The notes under the pieces were generated by a model. The model saw only the letters and a list, made by a program, of their open reading frames with translations. It was not told the DNA's origin and ran no database searches. Below are positions 19,950 through 29,017 of a stretch of DNA of 29,693 nt, piece by piece (position 1 is the first letter of the stretch; every line of letters starts with the position of its first letter). The DNA lies in the NCBI GenBank assembly GCA_947169395.1, contig CAMVPJ010000007.1, positions 1 through 29,693 on the forward strand. Reading direction: 5' to 3'. Source of the stretch: an uncultured Caryophanales bacterium. Its GTDB lineage: Bacteria > Bacillota_I > Bacilli_A > RF39 > UBA660. The translations under genes and the position numbers were made by a program.

Positions 19950-19962
19950 TGTGTGTTATAAT
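19935..19962 (+). promoter_or_regulatory. Promoter of glmS
   Basis: The TATAAT at 19957-19962 has an extended TGT just before it (19954-19956). A weak -35, TTGTAA (19935-19940), is 16 bases upstream. The leader is only about 25 bases, too short for a glmS ribozyme. Confidence 0.65.
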
Positions 19963-19992
19963 TTTTATGTTATAAAATTAGGAGGGTTTAAC

Positions 19993-21735
19993 ATGTGTGG
20001 AATAACAGGTTTTATTGGTAATAATGCCATAAGAAGAACGATGGCAGGTTTAAAAAATTTAGAGTATAGAGGCTATGATTCAGCTGGTATTGCTTATATA
20101 AAAGATAATGATATAATTATAAAAAAAGAAGTAGGAAAAATAAAAGAACTTGATAAATTGCTTGATTATGAAGAAGATACTTCTATCGCCATTGCGCATA
20201 CTAGGTGGGCTACTCATGGAGAACCTAGTAAAACTAATTCTCATCCTCATCAAGTAGGTAAGATTACTTTAGTTCATAATGGTATTATTGAAAATTATGA
20301 AAGTATAAGGAATAGTTATAATTATACTACAGTAAGTGATACTGATAGTGAGATTATTGCTCTTTTAATAAATGAATTATATAAAGAGTATAGTGATATG
20401 AAAGTAGTGTTAAGTAGGATTATTGATATATTAAAGGGAAGCTATGCTTTATGCATTATTAATAGTGATTATCCTGATACGATATATGCAATTAAAAAAG
20501 ATAGTCCATTAATAGTTGGTATTAAAGATACTGAAGTTATGCTTGCAAGTGATATCCCTGCAATACTTAATTTTACTAATAAGTACTATTTACTTGATGA
20601 TTATGATATAGTTGTATCTTCATTAAATTCATTAGAATTCTACGATAAAGACTTAAATAAAATAGATAAAGAATTATATACATATGAAATAGAGGGTAGT
20701 AGTGTTAGTAATAATGGGTATGAACATTTTATGTTGAAAGAAATTAATGAAGAACCTAGTATATTTAAAAATATTCTTAATAAATATATTAAAGATAATA
20801 AAGTAGTTAATCTTTTTGATATTAGTAATTATGATGAAATTGAAATTGTAGCATGTGGTTCTGCAACGCATGCAGGTTATATAGGAAAACATTATATAGA
20901 ATTGATTGCAGGTATTAAAACAAGTGTATATTATGCATCAGAATACAGGTATTCTAAGCATTTTTATAATAAAAATACACTTGTAGTAGTAATATCACAA
21001 TCAGGTGAAACAGCAGATACTCTTGCAGCATTAAAGCTTGCAAATGAGAATGGAATTGATACACTTGGCATAGTAAATGTATATAAATCTTCTATTGCAA
21101 GAGAGGCAAAGTATGTAATATATACTGATGCAGGAATAGAAGTATCTGTTGCAACTACTAAAGCATATATGGCACAATCTTTAATACTTTTATTACTTGC
21201 CTTAAATGTTAAACAAGCAAGTAGTATTATAAACAAATTATATAATATACCAAATATACTTATTAATTATATAAATAATGATTATAAAGAAATTGCGAAT
21301 ATTATTTCTAAGTATAACCATATCTTCTACCTAGGTAGAGAAATAGATTATTATCTAGCAATGGAAGGTAGTTTAAAATTAAAAGAAATATCTTATATTC
21401 ATAGTGAAGCATATCCAGCTGGAGAATTAAAACATGGTACAATATCTTTAATGGATGAAAATACATTAGTAATATCAGTAGTTACAAATGATAGTATTAA
21501 AGATAAGACAATAAGTAATTTAAAAGAAGTATTATCAAGAAATACTAAGGTAGTAGCTATAACTAATGATAATAAAGAATTTTATACTTATAAAGTAGAT
21601 ATAAAAGAAAATGATTTATTAACACCATTTATAACTATGATACCTATGCAATTAATTGCATATGAAGTTGCAAAGATAAAAGGTTGTGACATAGATAAAC
21701 CAAGAAACTTAGCTAAATCAGTAACAGTTGAGTAA
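19993..21735 (+). CDS. glmS: Glutamine--fructose-6-phosphate aminotransferase (isomerizing)
   Basis: GlmS makes glucosamine 6-phosphate from fructose 6-phosphate and glutamine, the first step to UDP-GlcNAc for peptidoglycan. It has 580 residues, slightly short for the family (about 600). The start at 19993 leaves Cys2 as the N-terminal nucleophile (MCGITGFIG), preceded by AGGAGG. The glutaminase domain shows LEYRGYDSAGI, HTRWATHG and VHNGIIENY. Two SIS domains follow, with CGSATHAGYIG (more often CGTS), SQSGETADT and VATTKAYMAQ in the first. The second has EISYIHSEAYPAGELKHG and ends in KPRNLAKSVTVE. It is transcribed alone between the U32 operon and uvrA. No ribozyme leader is present, so control by glucosamine 6-phosphate must work otherwise. 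Confidence 0.97.
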   Translation: MCGITGFIGNNAIRRTMAGLKNLEYRGYDSAGIAYIKDNDIIIKKEVGKIKELDKLLDYEEDTSIAIAHTRWATHGEPSKTNSHPHQVGKITLVHNGIIENYESIRNSYNYTTVSDTDSEIIALLINELYKEYSDMKVVLSRIIDILKGSYALCIINSDYPDTIYAIKKDSPLIVGIKDTEVMLASDIPAILNFTNKYYLLDDYDIVVSSLNSLEFYDKDLNKIDKELYTYEIEGSSVSNNGYEHFMLKEINEEPSIFKNILNKYIKDNKVVNLFDISNYDEIEIVACGSATHAGYIGKHYIELIAGIKTSVYYASEYRYSKHFYNKNTLVVVISQSGETADTLAALKLANENGIDTLGIVNVYKSSIAREAKYVIYTDAGIEVSVATTKAYMAQSLILLLLALNVKQASSIINKLYNIPNILINYINNDYKEIANIISKYNHIFYLGREIDYYLAMEGSLKLKEISYIHSEAYPAGELKHGTISLMDENTLVISVVTNDSIKDKTISNLKEVLSRNTKVVAITNDNKEFYTYKVDIKENDLLTPFITMIPMQLIAYEVAKIKGCDIDKPRNLAKSVTVE

Positions 21736-21760
21736 TTCTTTATTTTTTCTTTTTGTTCGA

Positions 21761-21789
21761 TTTACATCTTATTGTTTCTTTGCTATAAT
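21761..21789 (+). promoter_or_regulatory. Sigma-A promoter of uvrA
   Basis: TTTACA (21761-21766), 17 bases, TATAAT (21784-21789): the same hexamers and spacing as the U32 promoter. GGAGGG lies 5 bases before the uvrA ATG. No evident LexA-type box (GAAC-N4-GTTC) was seen around it. Confidence 0.85.
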
Positions 21790-21820
21790 ATTACCCGAGA
21801 GATTAGTGTTGGAGGGTATT

Positions 21821-24628
21821 ATGGATAAAATAATAATAAAAGGAGCTCGTGAGAATAACTTAAAAAATGTTAATCTAGAGCTTCCTAAAGATAAATTAAT
21901 AGTAATGACAGGAGTATCAGGAAGTGGTAAGAGTAGTCTTGCTTTTGATACGATATATGCAGAAGGTAAAAGAAGATATATAGATTCTCTTTCTGCTTAT
22001 GCAAGACAGTTTTTAGGTGGTACTGATAAGCCTAAAGTAGATAGTATAGAAGGATTATCACCAAGTATTTCAATTGATCAAAAAACTACTAATAATAATC
22101 CTAGAAGTACAGTAGGTACTGTTACAGAAATATATGATTATTTAAGATTGTTATTTGCTAGAATTGGTGTGCCACATTGTCCTAATCACAATATACCTAT
22201 ATCATCACAAAGTATTGAAGAGATGACTAAGCAAATAGAAAAATTAGAAGAGGGTACTAAGATTAGAGTTCTTGCGCCTATTATTCATGGTGAAAAAGGT
22301 ACACATAAAGACTTACTTGCTAGTCTTGTTAAAGATGGTTATATTAGAGTTAGGATAGATGGTATTGACTATGATTTATCTGAGACTATAGAACTATCTA
22401 AAACTAAAAAACATGATATTGATGTTATTGTAGATAGATTAAAAATAAAAGAGGAAATTCATAGTAGACTATATGAAGCAATTGAGTTAGCTTCTAAACT
22501 TGCGCATGGCAAAGTAGTTATTGATGTAATAGGGGATAAAGAGATTATTATGAGTGAGAAGTATGCATGTCCTATGTGTGATTTCTCACTACCAGAAATT
22601 GAACCTAGAATGTTTTCGTTTAATGCGCCATATGGAGCTTGTAAAACTTGTAATGGTCTAGGTATTAAGCAAAAATTATCAGAAGATTTAATTATCCCAG
22701 ATAGAAATTTGAGTATTAATGAAAAAGGTATTACTGTACTTAATATGGATAATAATACTTTATATACACAAGTAAATGCAGTATCAAAATATTATGATAT
22801 AGATCTTAATATGCCTATTAAAGATATACCAAGAGAAAAATTAGATATCATATTATATGGATCACCTGATATTATGGAATTTAATTATGTATCAGGAAGT
22901 GGTAATACTCGTACTACTAGAGATTATTATGAAGGTATTATTAATAATTTAGAGCGTAGATATATAGAAACTAAGAGTGGTTGGATTAGAGATTGGATAG
23001 GACAGTTTATGGTAGATATGGAGTGCCCTACCTGTAAGGGAGCTCGTCTTGATGATTCAGTTTTAACAGTACTTATTAATGGTAAAAATATCTATGAAGT
23101 TACATGTTTATCTATAGGAGATTTAAAAGAATTCTTATCTAAATTAAAACTAAATAAAGAACAAGTAGAGATTGCTGATTTAATACTTAAAGAAATAATT
23201 TCTAGATTAACTTTCTTAGTAAATGTAGGATTAGAGTATTTAACTTTAAATAGAAAAGCTGGTACTTTATCAGGTGGTGAGGCTAGTAGAATTAGACTTG
23301 CTACTCAAATAGGTTCTAGACTTACTGGTGTACTATATGTGCTTGATGAACCTAGTATTGGACTACATCAAAGAGATAATAATAGATTAATTAAATCTTT
23401 ACTTGATATGCGTGATTTAGGTAATACTTTAGTAGTAGTAGAACATGATACTGATACAATGCTTGCAGCAGATTATTTAGTAGATATTGGTCCTCTTGCT
23501 GGAGTTAATGGTGGTAGAGTGGTTGCAGCAGGTACTCCTAGTGAAGTAATGGCTAATAAAGATAGTTTAACTGGTAAGTATTTAACAGGAGAGTTAAAAA
23601 TAGAAGTACCAAAAACAAGAAGAAAAGGTAATAAGAAGTATTTAGAGATTAAAGGAGCAGAAGAGAATAACTTAAAACGCGTTAATGTAAAGATACCACT
23701 AGGTAAGATGGTATGTGTAACAGGTGTATCTGGTTCAGGTAAATCTACATTAGTTAATGAAATACTTTATAAAATAGTACGTAATAACTTATATAAAGTT
23801 AAAGAGCGTCCTGGTAAATATAAGAGTGTGAAAGGGTTAGAGTATATTGATAAGGTAATAGATATTACTCAGGAACCAATAGGTAGAACTCCAAGAAGCA
23901 ATCCTGCAACTTATGTAGGAGTATTTGATGATATTAGAGAGGTATTTACTAATACTAAAGAAGCTAAAGCTAGAGGTTATGATAAGAGTAGATTCTCATT
24001 TAATGTAAAAGGTGGAAGATGTGAAGCATGCTGGGGCGATGGTGTTAAAAAGATAGAAATGCACTTCTTACCAGATGTTTATGTTCCATGTAGTGTTTGT
24101 GGTGGTACTCGTTATAACTCTGAAACTTTACAAATTAAATACAAAGATAAAAGTATCTATGATGTACTTGAAATGACTGTAGAAGAAGCTTTAGAATTCT
24201 TTAAAAATATACCTAAAGTAAAAAATAAATTACAGGTATTAATGGATGTAGGACTATCTTATGTAAAACTTGGACAAAGCGCTCCTACCTTATCAGGTGG
24301 AGAAGCAGCCAGAGTAAAACTTGCTAAAGAGTTACAAAAGAAACCTACTGGTAAATCATTATTTATACTAGATGAACCTACTACAGGGTTACATATTCAT
24401 GATATAAAGAAACTACTAGTTATTTTAAATAGAATAGTAGATAATGGAGATACAGTATTAATTATTGAACACAACCTAGATGTAATTAAAGTAGCAGATC
24501 ATATTATAGATTTAGGTCCTGAAGGTGGAGTAGGCGGGGGTACTATAATTGCCGAAGGTACTCCAGAAGAAGTAAGTAAGGTAAGTAATAGTTATACAGG
24601 ACAATTCTTAAAAGGAATGTTGAAATAA
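21821..24628 (+). CDS. uvrA: Excinuclease ABC subunit A
   Basis: UvrA is the damage-sensing ATPase dimer of nucleotide excision repair that loads UvrB. It has 935 residues, the usual length. The first ABC module has Walker A GVSGSGKSS at 31-39, a zinc finger with CPMC at 250-253 and CKTC beyond, signature LSGGEASRIRLA and LDEPSIGLH. The second module has GVSGSGKST near 634-642, a zinc finger with CEAC near 734 and CSVC about 30 residues later, LSGGEAARVKLA and LDEPTTGLH. The segment FSFNVKGGRCEACWGDG is typical. ATG 21821 is chosen because the frame upstream contains the promoter and lacks family similarity. uvrB, often the gene before uvrA in Firmicutes, is absent here. The next gene starts 4 bases after the stop. 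Confidence 0.98.
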   Translation: MDKIIIKGARENNLKNVNLELPKDKLIVMTGVSGSGKSSLAFDTIYAEGKRRYIDSLSAYARQFLGGTDKPKVDSIEGLSPSISIDQKTTNNNPRSTVGTVTEIYDYLRLLFARIGVPHCPNHNIPISSQSIEEMTKQIEKLEEGTKIRVLAPIIHGEKGTHKDLLASLVKDGYIRVRIDGIDYDLSETIELSKTKKHDIDVIVDRLKIKEEIHSRLYEAIELASKLAHGKVVIDVIGDKEIIMSEKYACPMCDFSLPEIEPRMFSFNAPYGACKTCNGLGIKQKLSEDLIIPDRNLSINEKGITVLNMDNNTLYTQVNAVSKYYDIDLNMPIKDIPREKLDIILYGSPDIMEFNYVSGSGNTRTTRDYYEGIINNLERRYIETKSGWIRDWIGQFMVDMECPTCKGARLDDSVLTVLINGKNIYEVTCLSIGDLKEFLSKLKLNKEQVEIADLILKEIISRLTFLVNVGLEYLTLNRKAGTLSGGEASRIRLATQIGSRLTGVLYVLDEPSIGLHQRDNNRLIKSLLDMRDLGNTLVVVEHDTDTMLAADYLVDIGPLAGVNGGRVVAAGTPSEVMANKDSLTGKYLTGELKIEVPKTRRKGNKKYLEIKGAEENNLKRVNVKIPLGKMVCVTGVSGSGKSTLVNEILYKIVRNNLYKVKERPGKYKSVKGLEYIDKVIDITQEPIGRTPRSNPATYVGVFDDIREVFTNTKEAKARGYDKSRFSFNVKGGRCEACWGDGVKKIEMHFLPDVYVPCSVCGGTRYNSETLQIKYKDKSIYDVLEMTVEEALEFFKNIPKVKNKLQVLMDVGLSYVKLGQSAPTLSGGEAARVKLAKELQKKPTGKSLFILDEPTTGLHIHDIKKLLVILNRIVDNGDTVLIIEHNLDVIKVADHIIDLGPEGGVGGGTIIAEGTPEEVSKVSNSYTGQFLKGMLK

Positions 24629-24632
24629 TTAT

Positions 24633-25445
24633 ATGTATAAAATTAATTTAGAAAATGATTTAAAAAAAATAGATGATGTTATTTCATTAAAAAATAGAAA
24701 TAAGTATTATGGTAAAATTTATTTTAAATCTAATGAATATGTAAGTGATATTTTATCTAATTTTGATATAAAAAATAAGAAAGTATTAACGGTGCTTGGT
24801 TCAGGTGATCAAGCATTTCACTTTTTAAATAGGGGCGCTAAAAGTGTTGATGTATTCGATATAAATAGATTATCCATTTACTATTATTATTTGCGCATAT
24901 GGTTAATTAAATATATGAATGAATTTTATCCTAATGACTTTAATTATGAATATTGGATTAAATTAAGAAATATGATAGTTACTAATAATATAGATGAAAT
25001 TAATGTAATTAAGTTTTGGAATTATTTCTTTGATAAAGATTATAAATTTAATAGTTTATTAGAATATGATCATTATAATTGTGAAAATGGGATAGAAGAT
25101 TTGACTATACTTAAAAATAAATTAGATAGTTCTAAAATAAAGTTTTATAATTTTGATATAAAATCAAGCAAGATAAAGTTACATAAGAAATATGATATAG
25201 TGTATTTATCGAATATACCTGATTGGTTTTTTGACTTTGATTTTTATAATGAATTAGTATTACTTAGATATTATAATAACGTATCAAAATTATTAAAAAG
25301 AAAAGGGCTTGCTATAAGAAGTTATGTTGATTCATTATCTGGAAGCATTATTGATGAGATTCAAATTCTTGGTAATTGTTTTGATTATGATAGAATTGAT
25401 AGTGAAAAAAAATTAAACATTGGACATTATTATGTAAAGAAATAG
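24633..25445 (+). CDS. Probable SAM-dependent methyltransferase-like protein
   Basis: This 270-residue protein has a Rossmann-type opening: KVLTVLGSGDQAFHFLNRGAKSV matches motif I, and the following VDVFDIN has the acidic residue that binds the SAM ribose. KYDIVYLSNIPDWF resembles motif IV, and LLKRKGLAIRSY the strand after it. The layout, with a long helical insert between motifs, recalls DUF3419-like proteins, but the assignment is tentative and the substrate is unknown. It starts 4 bases after uvrA with only a weak AAGGAATG in the uvrA end as a ribosome binding site, so expression is probably coupled to uvrA at low level. It is more AT- and Asn/Lys/Tyr-rich than uvrA. No membrane segment or signal is visible. 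Confidence 0.7.
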   Translation: MYKINLENDLKKIDDVISLKNRNKYYGKIYFKSNEYVSDILSNFDIKNKKVLTVLGSGDQAFHFLNRGAKSVDVFDINRLSIYYYYLRIWLIKYMNEFYPNDFNYEYWIKLRNMIVTNNIDEINVIKFWNYFFDKDYKFNSLLEYDHYNCENGIEDLTILKNKLDSSKIKFYNFDIKSSKIKLHKKYDIVYLSNIPDWFFDFDFYNELVLLRYYNNVSKLLKRKGLAIRSYVDSLSGSIIDEIQILGNCFDYDRIDSEKKLNIGHYYVKK

Positions 25446-25465
25446 CAATCACTCTTTCTTTTTTA
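25436..25465 (+). terminator. Weak terminator after the methyltransferase-like gene
   Basis: AAAGAAA and TTTCTTT could pair across a 12-base loop, followed by further T. The stem is short and AT-rich, so it is only a candidate. Confidence 0.3.
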
Positions 25466-25526
25466 TTCTATAAAAGTTAAATGATATGAAAATTAGATTT
25501 ATTTTTTTAAAAGGAATACTAAAGTA

Positions 25527-25557
25527 AAAGAAGGATTATTCGCCCTTCTTTATTTTT
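25527..25557. terminator. Bidirectional terminator between convergent genes
   Basis: AAAGAAGG (25527-25534) pairs with CCTTCTTT (25544-25551). T-rich sequence follows on the plus strand (TATTTTT) and, read on the minus strand, after the stem as well (TTCTTTTAC). It overlaps the stop codon of the minus-strand ATPase gene and lies between the ends of two convergent transcripts. Confidence 0.7.
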
Positions 25558-28436
25558 CTATATCTTTTTTTATTTAGCATTCTTGAAACTCTACTACCAA
25601 TTTCATCTTGAATATCTTCTAATCTTTCAATCTTTTCATAATCAATATTATCTTTTTCAATCACTCTTTTTTCATTATTAATACTATCATATATTTTATC
25701 AATAAAGTTTGTATTATAATCAAGAATATCCATTTCATTATCATCTTTTTCAACCATATTAATAGTTTTAACTTCAGATACATTTATTTCATCATTAGTA
25801 GTTTCATCATTGTTTATAGATATTTTAATAGTATTTTCAACATTTTCATCATTAGAAATTTGATCTTCTACTATTTCTTTATCATTAGTCTTTATAGATT
25901 CAATAGCTTCTTCAAGTTCAGCAATATCATTATCAGTAATTTTATCTTGAATTTTTTCATTAGATACTAATTCTTCTATATTAGAATCATTATCTTCACT
26001 AATTTCATCAATAATATCAACATCTTCATCTTTATAATTTCGATTACCTTTTACCAAGTTTTCAATCTTAGTAATAAAAGTACTATCATCATTAATAATA
26101 TTATCTACATTATCAACCTTTTCGCTATTTTTATTTATATCTTCATTTAATGTATCAGAAATACTAGTATTAGATGATTCATTATCAATATTTATCTCAT
26201 CATTAGTTTCTTTACTATTTTTCTTCTTCTTTTTTCTATCTTTCTTTTTCTTCTTAGAATTCTTCTTAATTTTTTCATTTGCTTCAGAGTTATCTTGATT
26301 TATCTCATCAGTAATAACCTCATCATCATTATTAGTATCTATTTTTTCATCGTCAGTTTCGACACTATCATTGTTATTTTTCTCAGTAATAACTTCATCA
26401 ATCTTATCAGTAAATTCTTGATCATTATCTAAAGATTCCGTAGTCTCATTATTTGTTTCAAAATCAGAATTGTCTTCTTTAATTGTTTCATTAACTAAAT
26501 CAACATTATCTTCTATAATTACTTCATTGATAACTGTATCTTCATTTGAATTTTCGCTATTATCTTGCTTATTTTTACTGTTCTTCTTTTTTCTATCTTT
26601 CTTTTTCTTCTTAGAATTCTTCTTAATTTCTTCATTTATTTCAGAGTTATCTTGATTTATTTCGTTAGTAGTAATCTCATCATCAGTTTCGACACTATCA
26701 TTATTGCTTTCTTCAGTAATAACCTCATCAATCTTATCAGTAAAATCTTCATCGTTATCTAACGATTCCATATTGTCTAATTCAGATTCAGTATCTTCAG
26801 TTACTTCACTAATCTCAGTAGTATTATCTTCAACAATTTCATTTATTGTGCTTTCATCAATAATCTCTTCAGATTCTTCCTTATTTACTTCATCTTTTTT
26901 CTTCTTATCTTTCTTTCTTCCAAATAGTCTAGATTTTTTCTTTTCTTCTTTTTCAGTAATAACCTCATCAATCTTATCGATAAATTCTTCATCATTATCT
27001 AAAGAATCCATATTATCTATATCTGTGTTGTCAACATCTATATTATCATCTTCTATATCATTATCATCAATAGAATCAATTACAACATCACTTGTCTCTG
27101 GAACAATAATTTCATCTTCAATTACCCCTTCATCAGTATCATTATCTTGGGTATCATTATTACTTATTTCATTTACATCATCTTGATAATCTATTACTTT
27201 AGTAAGTTCATTATCAAGAATATCCTTAGGTAAATTAAATTTAACAATAGAATCATCATCAAATTCAACAAGTCTTAATAACTCTTCGATTGTAGTATCT
27301 CCTCTTAATACCTTAATCATACCATCTTGAAGTAGGGTAATAACTGAATCATTATATACAAGATTTCTTAATTTATCTTTTCTTATATTCATACTAAGTG
27401 CATCTTGTATTTTTTGATCAATTGTAAGTACTTCTTGGAAAGCAATTCTACCTTTATATCCATGATTACAGTGTTCACAACCAACTGCTTCATATATTTC
27501 ATCTACATTCTTATCAAGAGTTTTCTTAATTAATTCTTTCTCATATGTAGTAGTTTTTCTTAACTTCTTACAATGTGGACATAATCTTCTAGCTAGTTTT
27601 TGTGAAATTATTCCTTCAAGTGCTTCAGCTAATAAGTATTTTTCTACATCCATATCAAGAAGACGTTCAATGGTAGATAGTGAGTCATTAGTATGAAGTG
27701 TAGATAATACTAGGTGTCCTGTTACTGATGCTCTTATTGCAATTGTAGCAGTTTCGCTATCACGAATTTCTCCTATCATTATTATATTGGGGTCTTGTCT
27801 TAAGATAGAACGCAAAGCAGTTGCGAATGTTAACCCAATATCAGCATTAACTTGGATTTGGTTTACATTATCTAAATCCATCTCAACTGGATCTTCAATA
27901 GACATAATATTAGTGGTATCATTACTTAGTCTTTGTAACATTGAATATACAGTAGTAGTTTTACCTGTACCAGTCGCACCAGTTACTAGTATTATTCCAT
28001 TAGGTTTACTAATCATCTCTAATACTTTCTTATAGTTATAATCAGTAAATCCTAATTTTTCAATACCATTTAAACTCAGTGTATAGTCAAGTATACGTAT
28101 AACTATTTTTTCACCCTTATTAGTATTAATAGAAGAAACACGTAAGTCTAGTTCAATATCTTTAACAACACCTTTAATCGCACCATCTTGTGGAAGTCTA
28201 GATTCAGTAATATTCATACCAGATATAATCTTAATTCTAGTAATTAAGTTTTTAATATATTCTTCTGGTACAGTTGCATAATCAACTAATTCTCCATCAA
28301 TTCTAATTCTAATCTGAAGTAGATTATCCTTAGGATCAAAGTGTATATCAGATGCACCACGAGACGATGCATCTACTAAGATCTCATTTACTATGTCCAC
28401 AATTGGTGTCTTTTCAAAATCAAATACTTTTAACAT
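25536..28436 (-). CDS. PilB/GspE-type secretion ATPase with a giant repeat-rich tail
   Basis: The first 395 residues are a type II secretion/type IV pilus assembly ATPase: ASSRGASDIHFDP, Walker A GATGTGKTT (153-161), the Asp box near IMSIEDPVE, Walker B IIMIGEIRD (218-226), the His box TGHLVLSTLHTND (239-251) and a zinc site with C286, C289, C320 and C323. It starts directly at the N2 domain, without the usual N1 domain. Residues 396-966 are a tail of Asp, Glu, Asn and Ser with blocks of Lys (for example KKKKKDRKKK). A motif of the form LDND-x-x-F-x-DKIDEVI occurs three times well and twice degenerately. The final 35 residues turn basic (RVSRMLNKKRYRKIKKGE). It is transcribed divergently from a prepilin gene. 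Relatives are usually 350-570 residues. The ATPase powers pilin assembly at the membrane; the tail's role is unknown. Confidence 0.93.
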   Translation of the reverse strand: MLKVFDFEKTPIVDIVNEILVDASSRGASDIHFDPKDNLLQIRIRIDGELVDYATVPEEYIKNLITRIKIISGMNITESRLPQDGAIKGVVKDIELDLRVSSINTNKGEKIVIRILDYTLSLNGIEKLGFTDYNYKKVLEMISKPNGIILVTGATGTGKTTTVYSMLQRLSNDTTNIMSIEDPVEMDLDNVNQIQVNADIGLTFATALRSILRQDPNIIMIGEIRDSETATIAIRASVTGHLVLSTLHTNDSLSTIERLLDMDVEKYLLAEALEGIISQKLARRLCPHCKKLRKTTTYEKELIKKTLDKNVDEIYEAVGCEHCNHGYKGRIAFQEVLTIDQKIQDALSMNIRKDKLRNLVYNDSVITLLQDGMIKVLRGDTTIEELLRLVEFDDDSIVKFNLPKDILDNELTKVIDYQDDVNEISNNDTQDNDTDEGVIEDEIIVPETSDVVIDSIDDNDIEDDNIDVDNTDIDNMDSLDNDEEFIDKIDEVITEKEEKKKSRLFGRKKDKKKKDEVNKEESEEIIDESTINEIVEDNTTEISEVTEDTESELDNMESLDNDEDFTDKIDEVITEESNNDSVETDDEITTNEINQDNSEINEEIKKNSKKKKKDRKKKNSKNKQDNSENSNEDTVINEVIIEDNVDLVNETIKEDNSDFETNNETTESLDNDQEFTDKIDEVITEKNNNDSVETDDEKIDTNNDDEVITDEINQDNSEANEKIKKNSKKKKKDRKKKKKNSKETNDEINIDNESSNTSISDTLNEDINKNSEKVDNVDNIINDDSTFITKIENLVKGNRNYKDEDVDIIDEISEDNDSNIEELVSNEKIQDKITDNDIAELEEAIESIKTNDKEIVEDQISNDENVENTIKISINNDETTNDEINVSEVKTINMVEKDDNEMDILDYNTNFIDKIYDSINNEKRVIEKDNIDYEKIERLEDIQDEIGSRVSRMLNKKRYRKIKKGE
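25682..27011 (-). repeat. Coding repeats in the PilB tail
   Basis: The unit encoding LDND-x-x-F-x-DKIDEVI lies at 26957-27011, 26716-26771 and 26386-26440, with degenerate copies near 26055-26095 and 25682-25733. A longer near-identical stretch, including the Lys block and the QDNSE segment, is present at 26229-26440 and again at 26586-26771. It looks like a tandem duplication with period 330-360 bases and one indel of about 30 bases. Such repeats could change copy number by recombination. Confidence 0.85.
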
Positions 28437-28525
28437 TTTATCACCTTTTTATTCTAACCACTAGATTTTAGCCTAAATATATTATATAATATAAATATCA
28501 ATAATGCAAGAAGGAAATGATAATT
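28437..28525. promoter_or_regulatory. Divergent promoter region of the pilB-like and prepilin genes
   Basis: The 89-base gap holds a palindromic AT core (TATTATATAATA around 28480-28492) that gives a TATAAT (28485-28490) toward the prepilin and its mirror toward the ATPase. The -35 boxes are weak. AAGAAGGAA precedes the prepilin, and read on the minus strand AAAGGTGA precedes the ATPase start. The shared -10 suggests the two genes compete or are co-regulated. Confidence 0.5.
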
Positions 28526-29017
28526 ATGAAAAATTCTAAGGCTTTTGCTTTAGTAGAGACATTAATTGTATCTACTATTATCGCAACTATATTAATGTAT
28601 GTATTTATTCAGTTTAATAAAGTAGAGAGTAAGTATGATGAGTCATTCGCTTATAATGATGTAGATGATTTATATAAATTAGATAGTATTAAGGAGTATG
28701 TTAACTCACTAGATAGTGAATCTATTATTAATATCGCAAGTAAAATTAATGATGATGGTATAATTATTATGGATAAAAATGATGATACTTATACTAATAT
28801 TGAATACTTTGATAATCAAGTAGATTTGCTTAGTAATTTAGGCATTAAAACATTAGTATTAACTAAAGCAGATATAAATAATGTAGATACATCAAGCTTA
28901 TCTAAGACATTAAAAAACATGATTAAAAAAATAGATAATAAAAGTGATAATTATAGAATAATTGCTGAGTTTAATAATGGTGAGTGTGTGACTATTACGG
29001 TTAATTTTGATGCTTAA
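28526..29017 (+). CDS. Prepilin-like protein (class III signal), cut short by an in-frame TAA
   Basis: The 163-residue product begins MKNSKAFALVETLIV, a class III prepilin signal. It has a short basic leader, Ala rather than Gly at -1, Phe at +1 and Glu at +5, followed by a hydrophobic helix to about residue 26. PilD-type peptidase would cleave after KA, and the ATPase encoded divergently would drive assembly. ATG 28526 is preferred over 28517 because AAGGA is then correctly spaced and the leader has normal length. The rest is an acidic helical and mixed domain ending GECVTITVNFDA. The TAA at 29015-29017 is followed, in the same frame, by 183 more sense codons (29018-29569). The protein may therefore be a truncated form of a 347-residue two-domain protein. 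Confidence 0.82.
   Translation: MKNSKAFALVETLIVSTIIATILMYVFIQFNKVESKYDESFAYNDVDDLYKLDSIKEYVNSLDSESIINIASKINDDGIIIMDKNDDTYTNIEYFDNQVDLLSNLGIKTLVLTKADINNVDTSSLSKTLKNMIKKIDNKSDNYRIIAEFNNGECVTITVNFDA

Noticed and set aside
26470..27186. Ser/Phe/Leu-rich plus-strand frames opposite the PilB tail
   Set aside because: They are antisense shadows of the repetitive Asp/Glu/Lys codons of the minus-strand gene and have no start signals.
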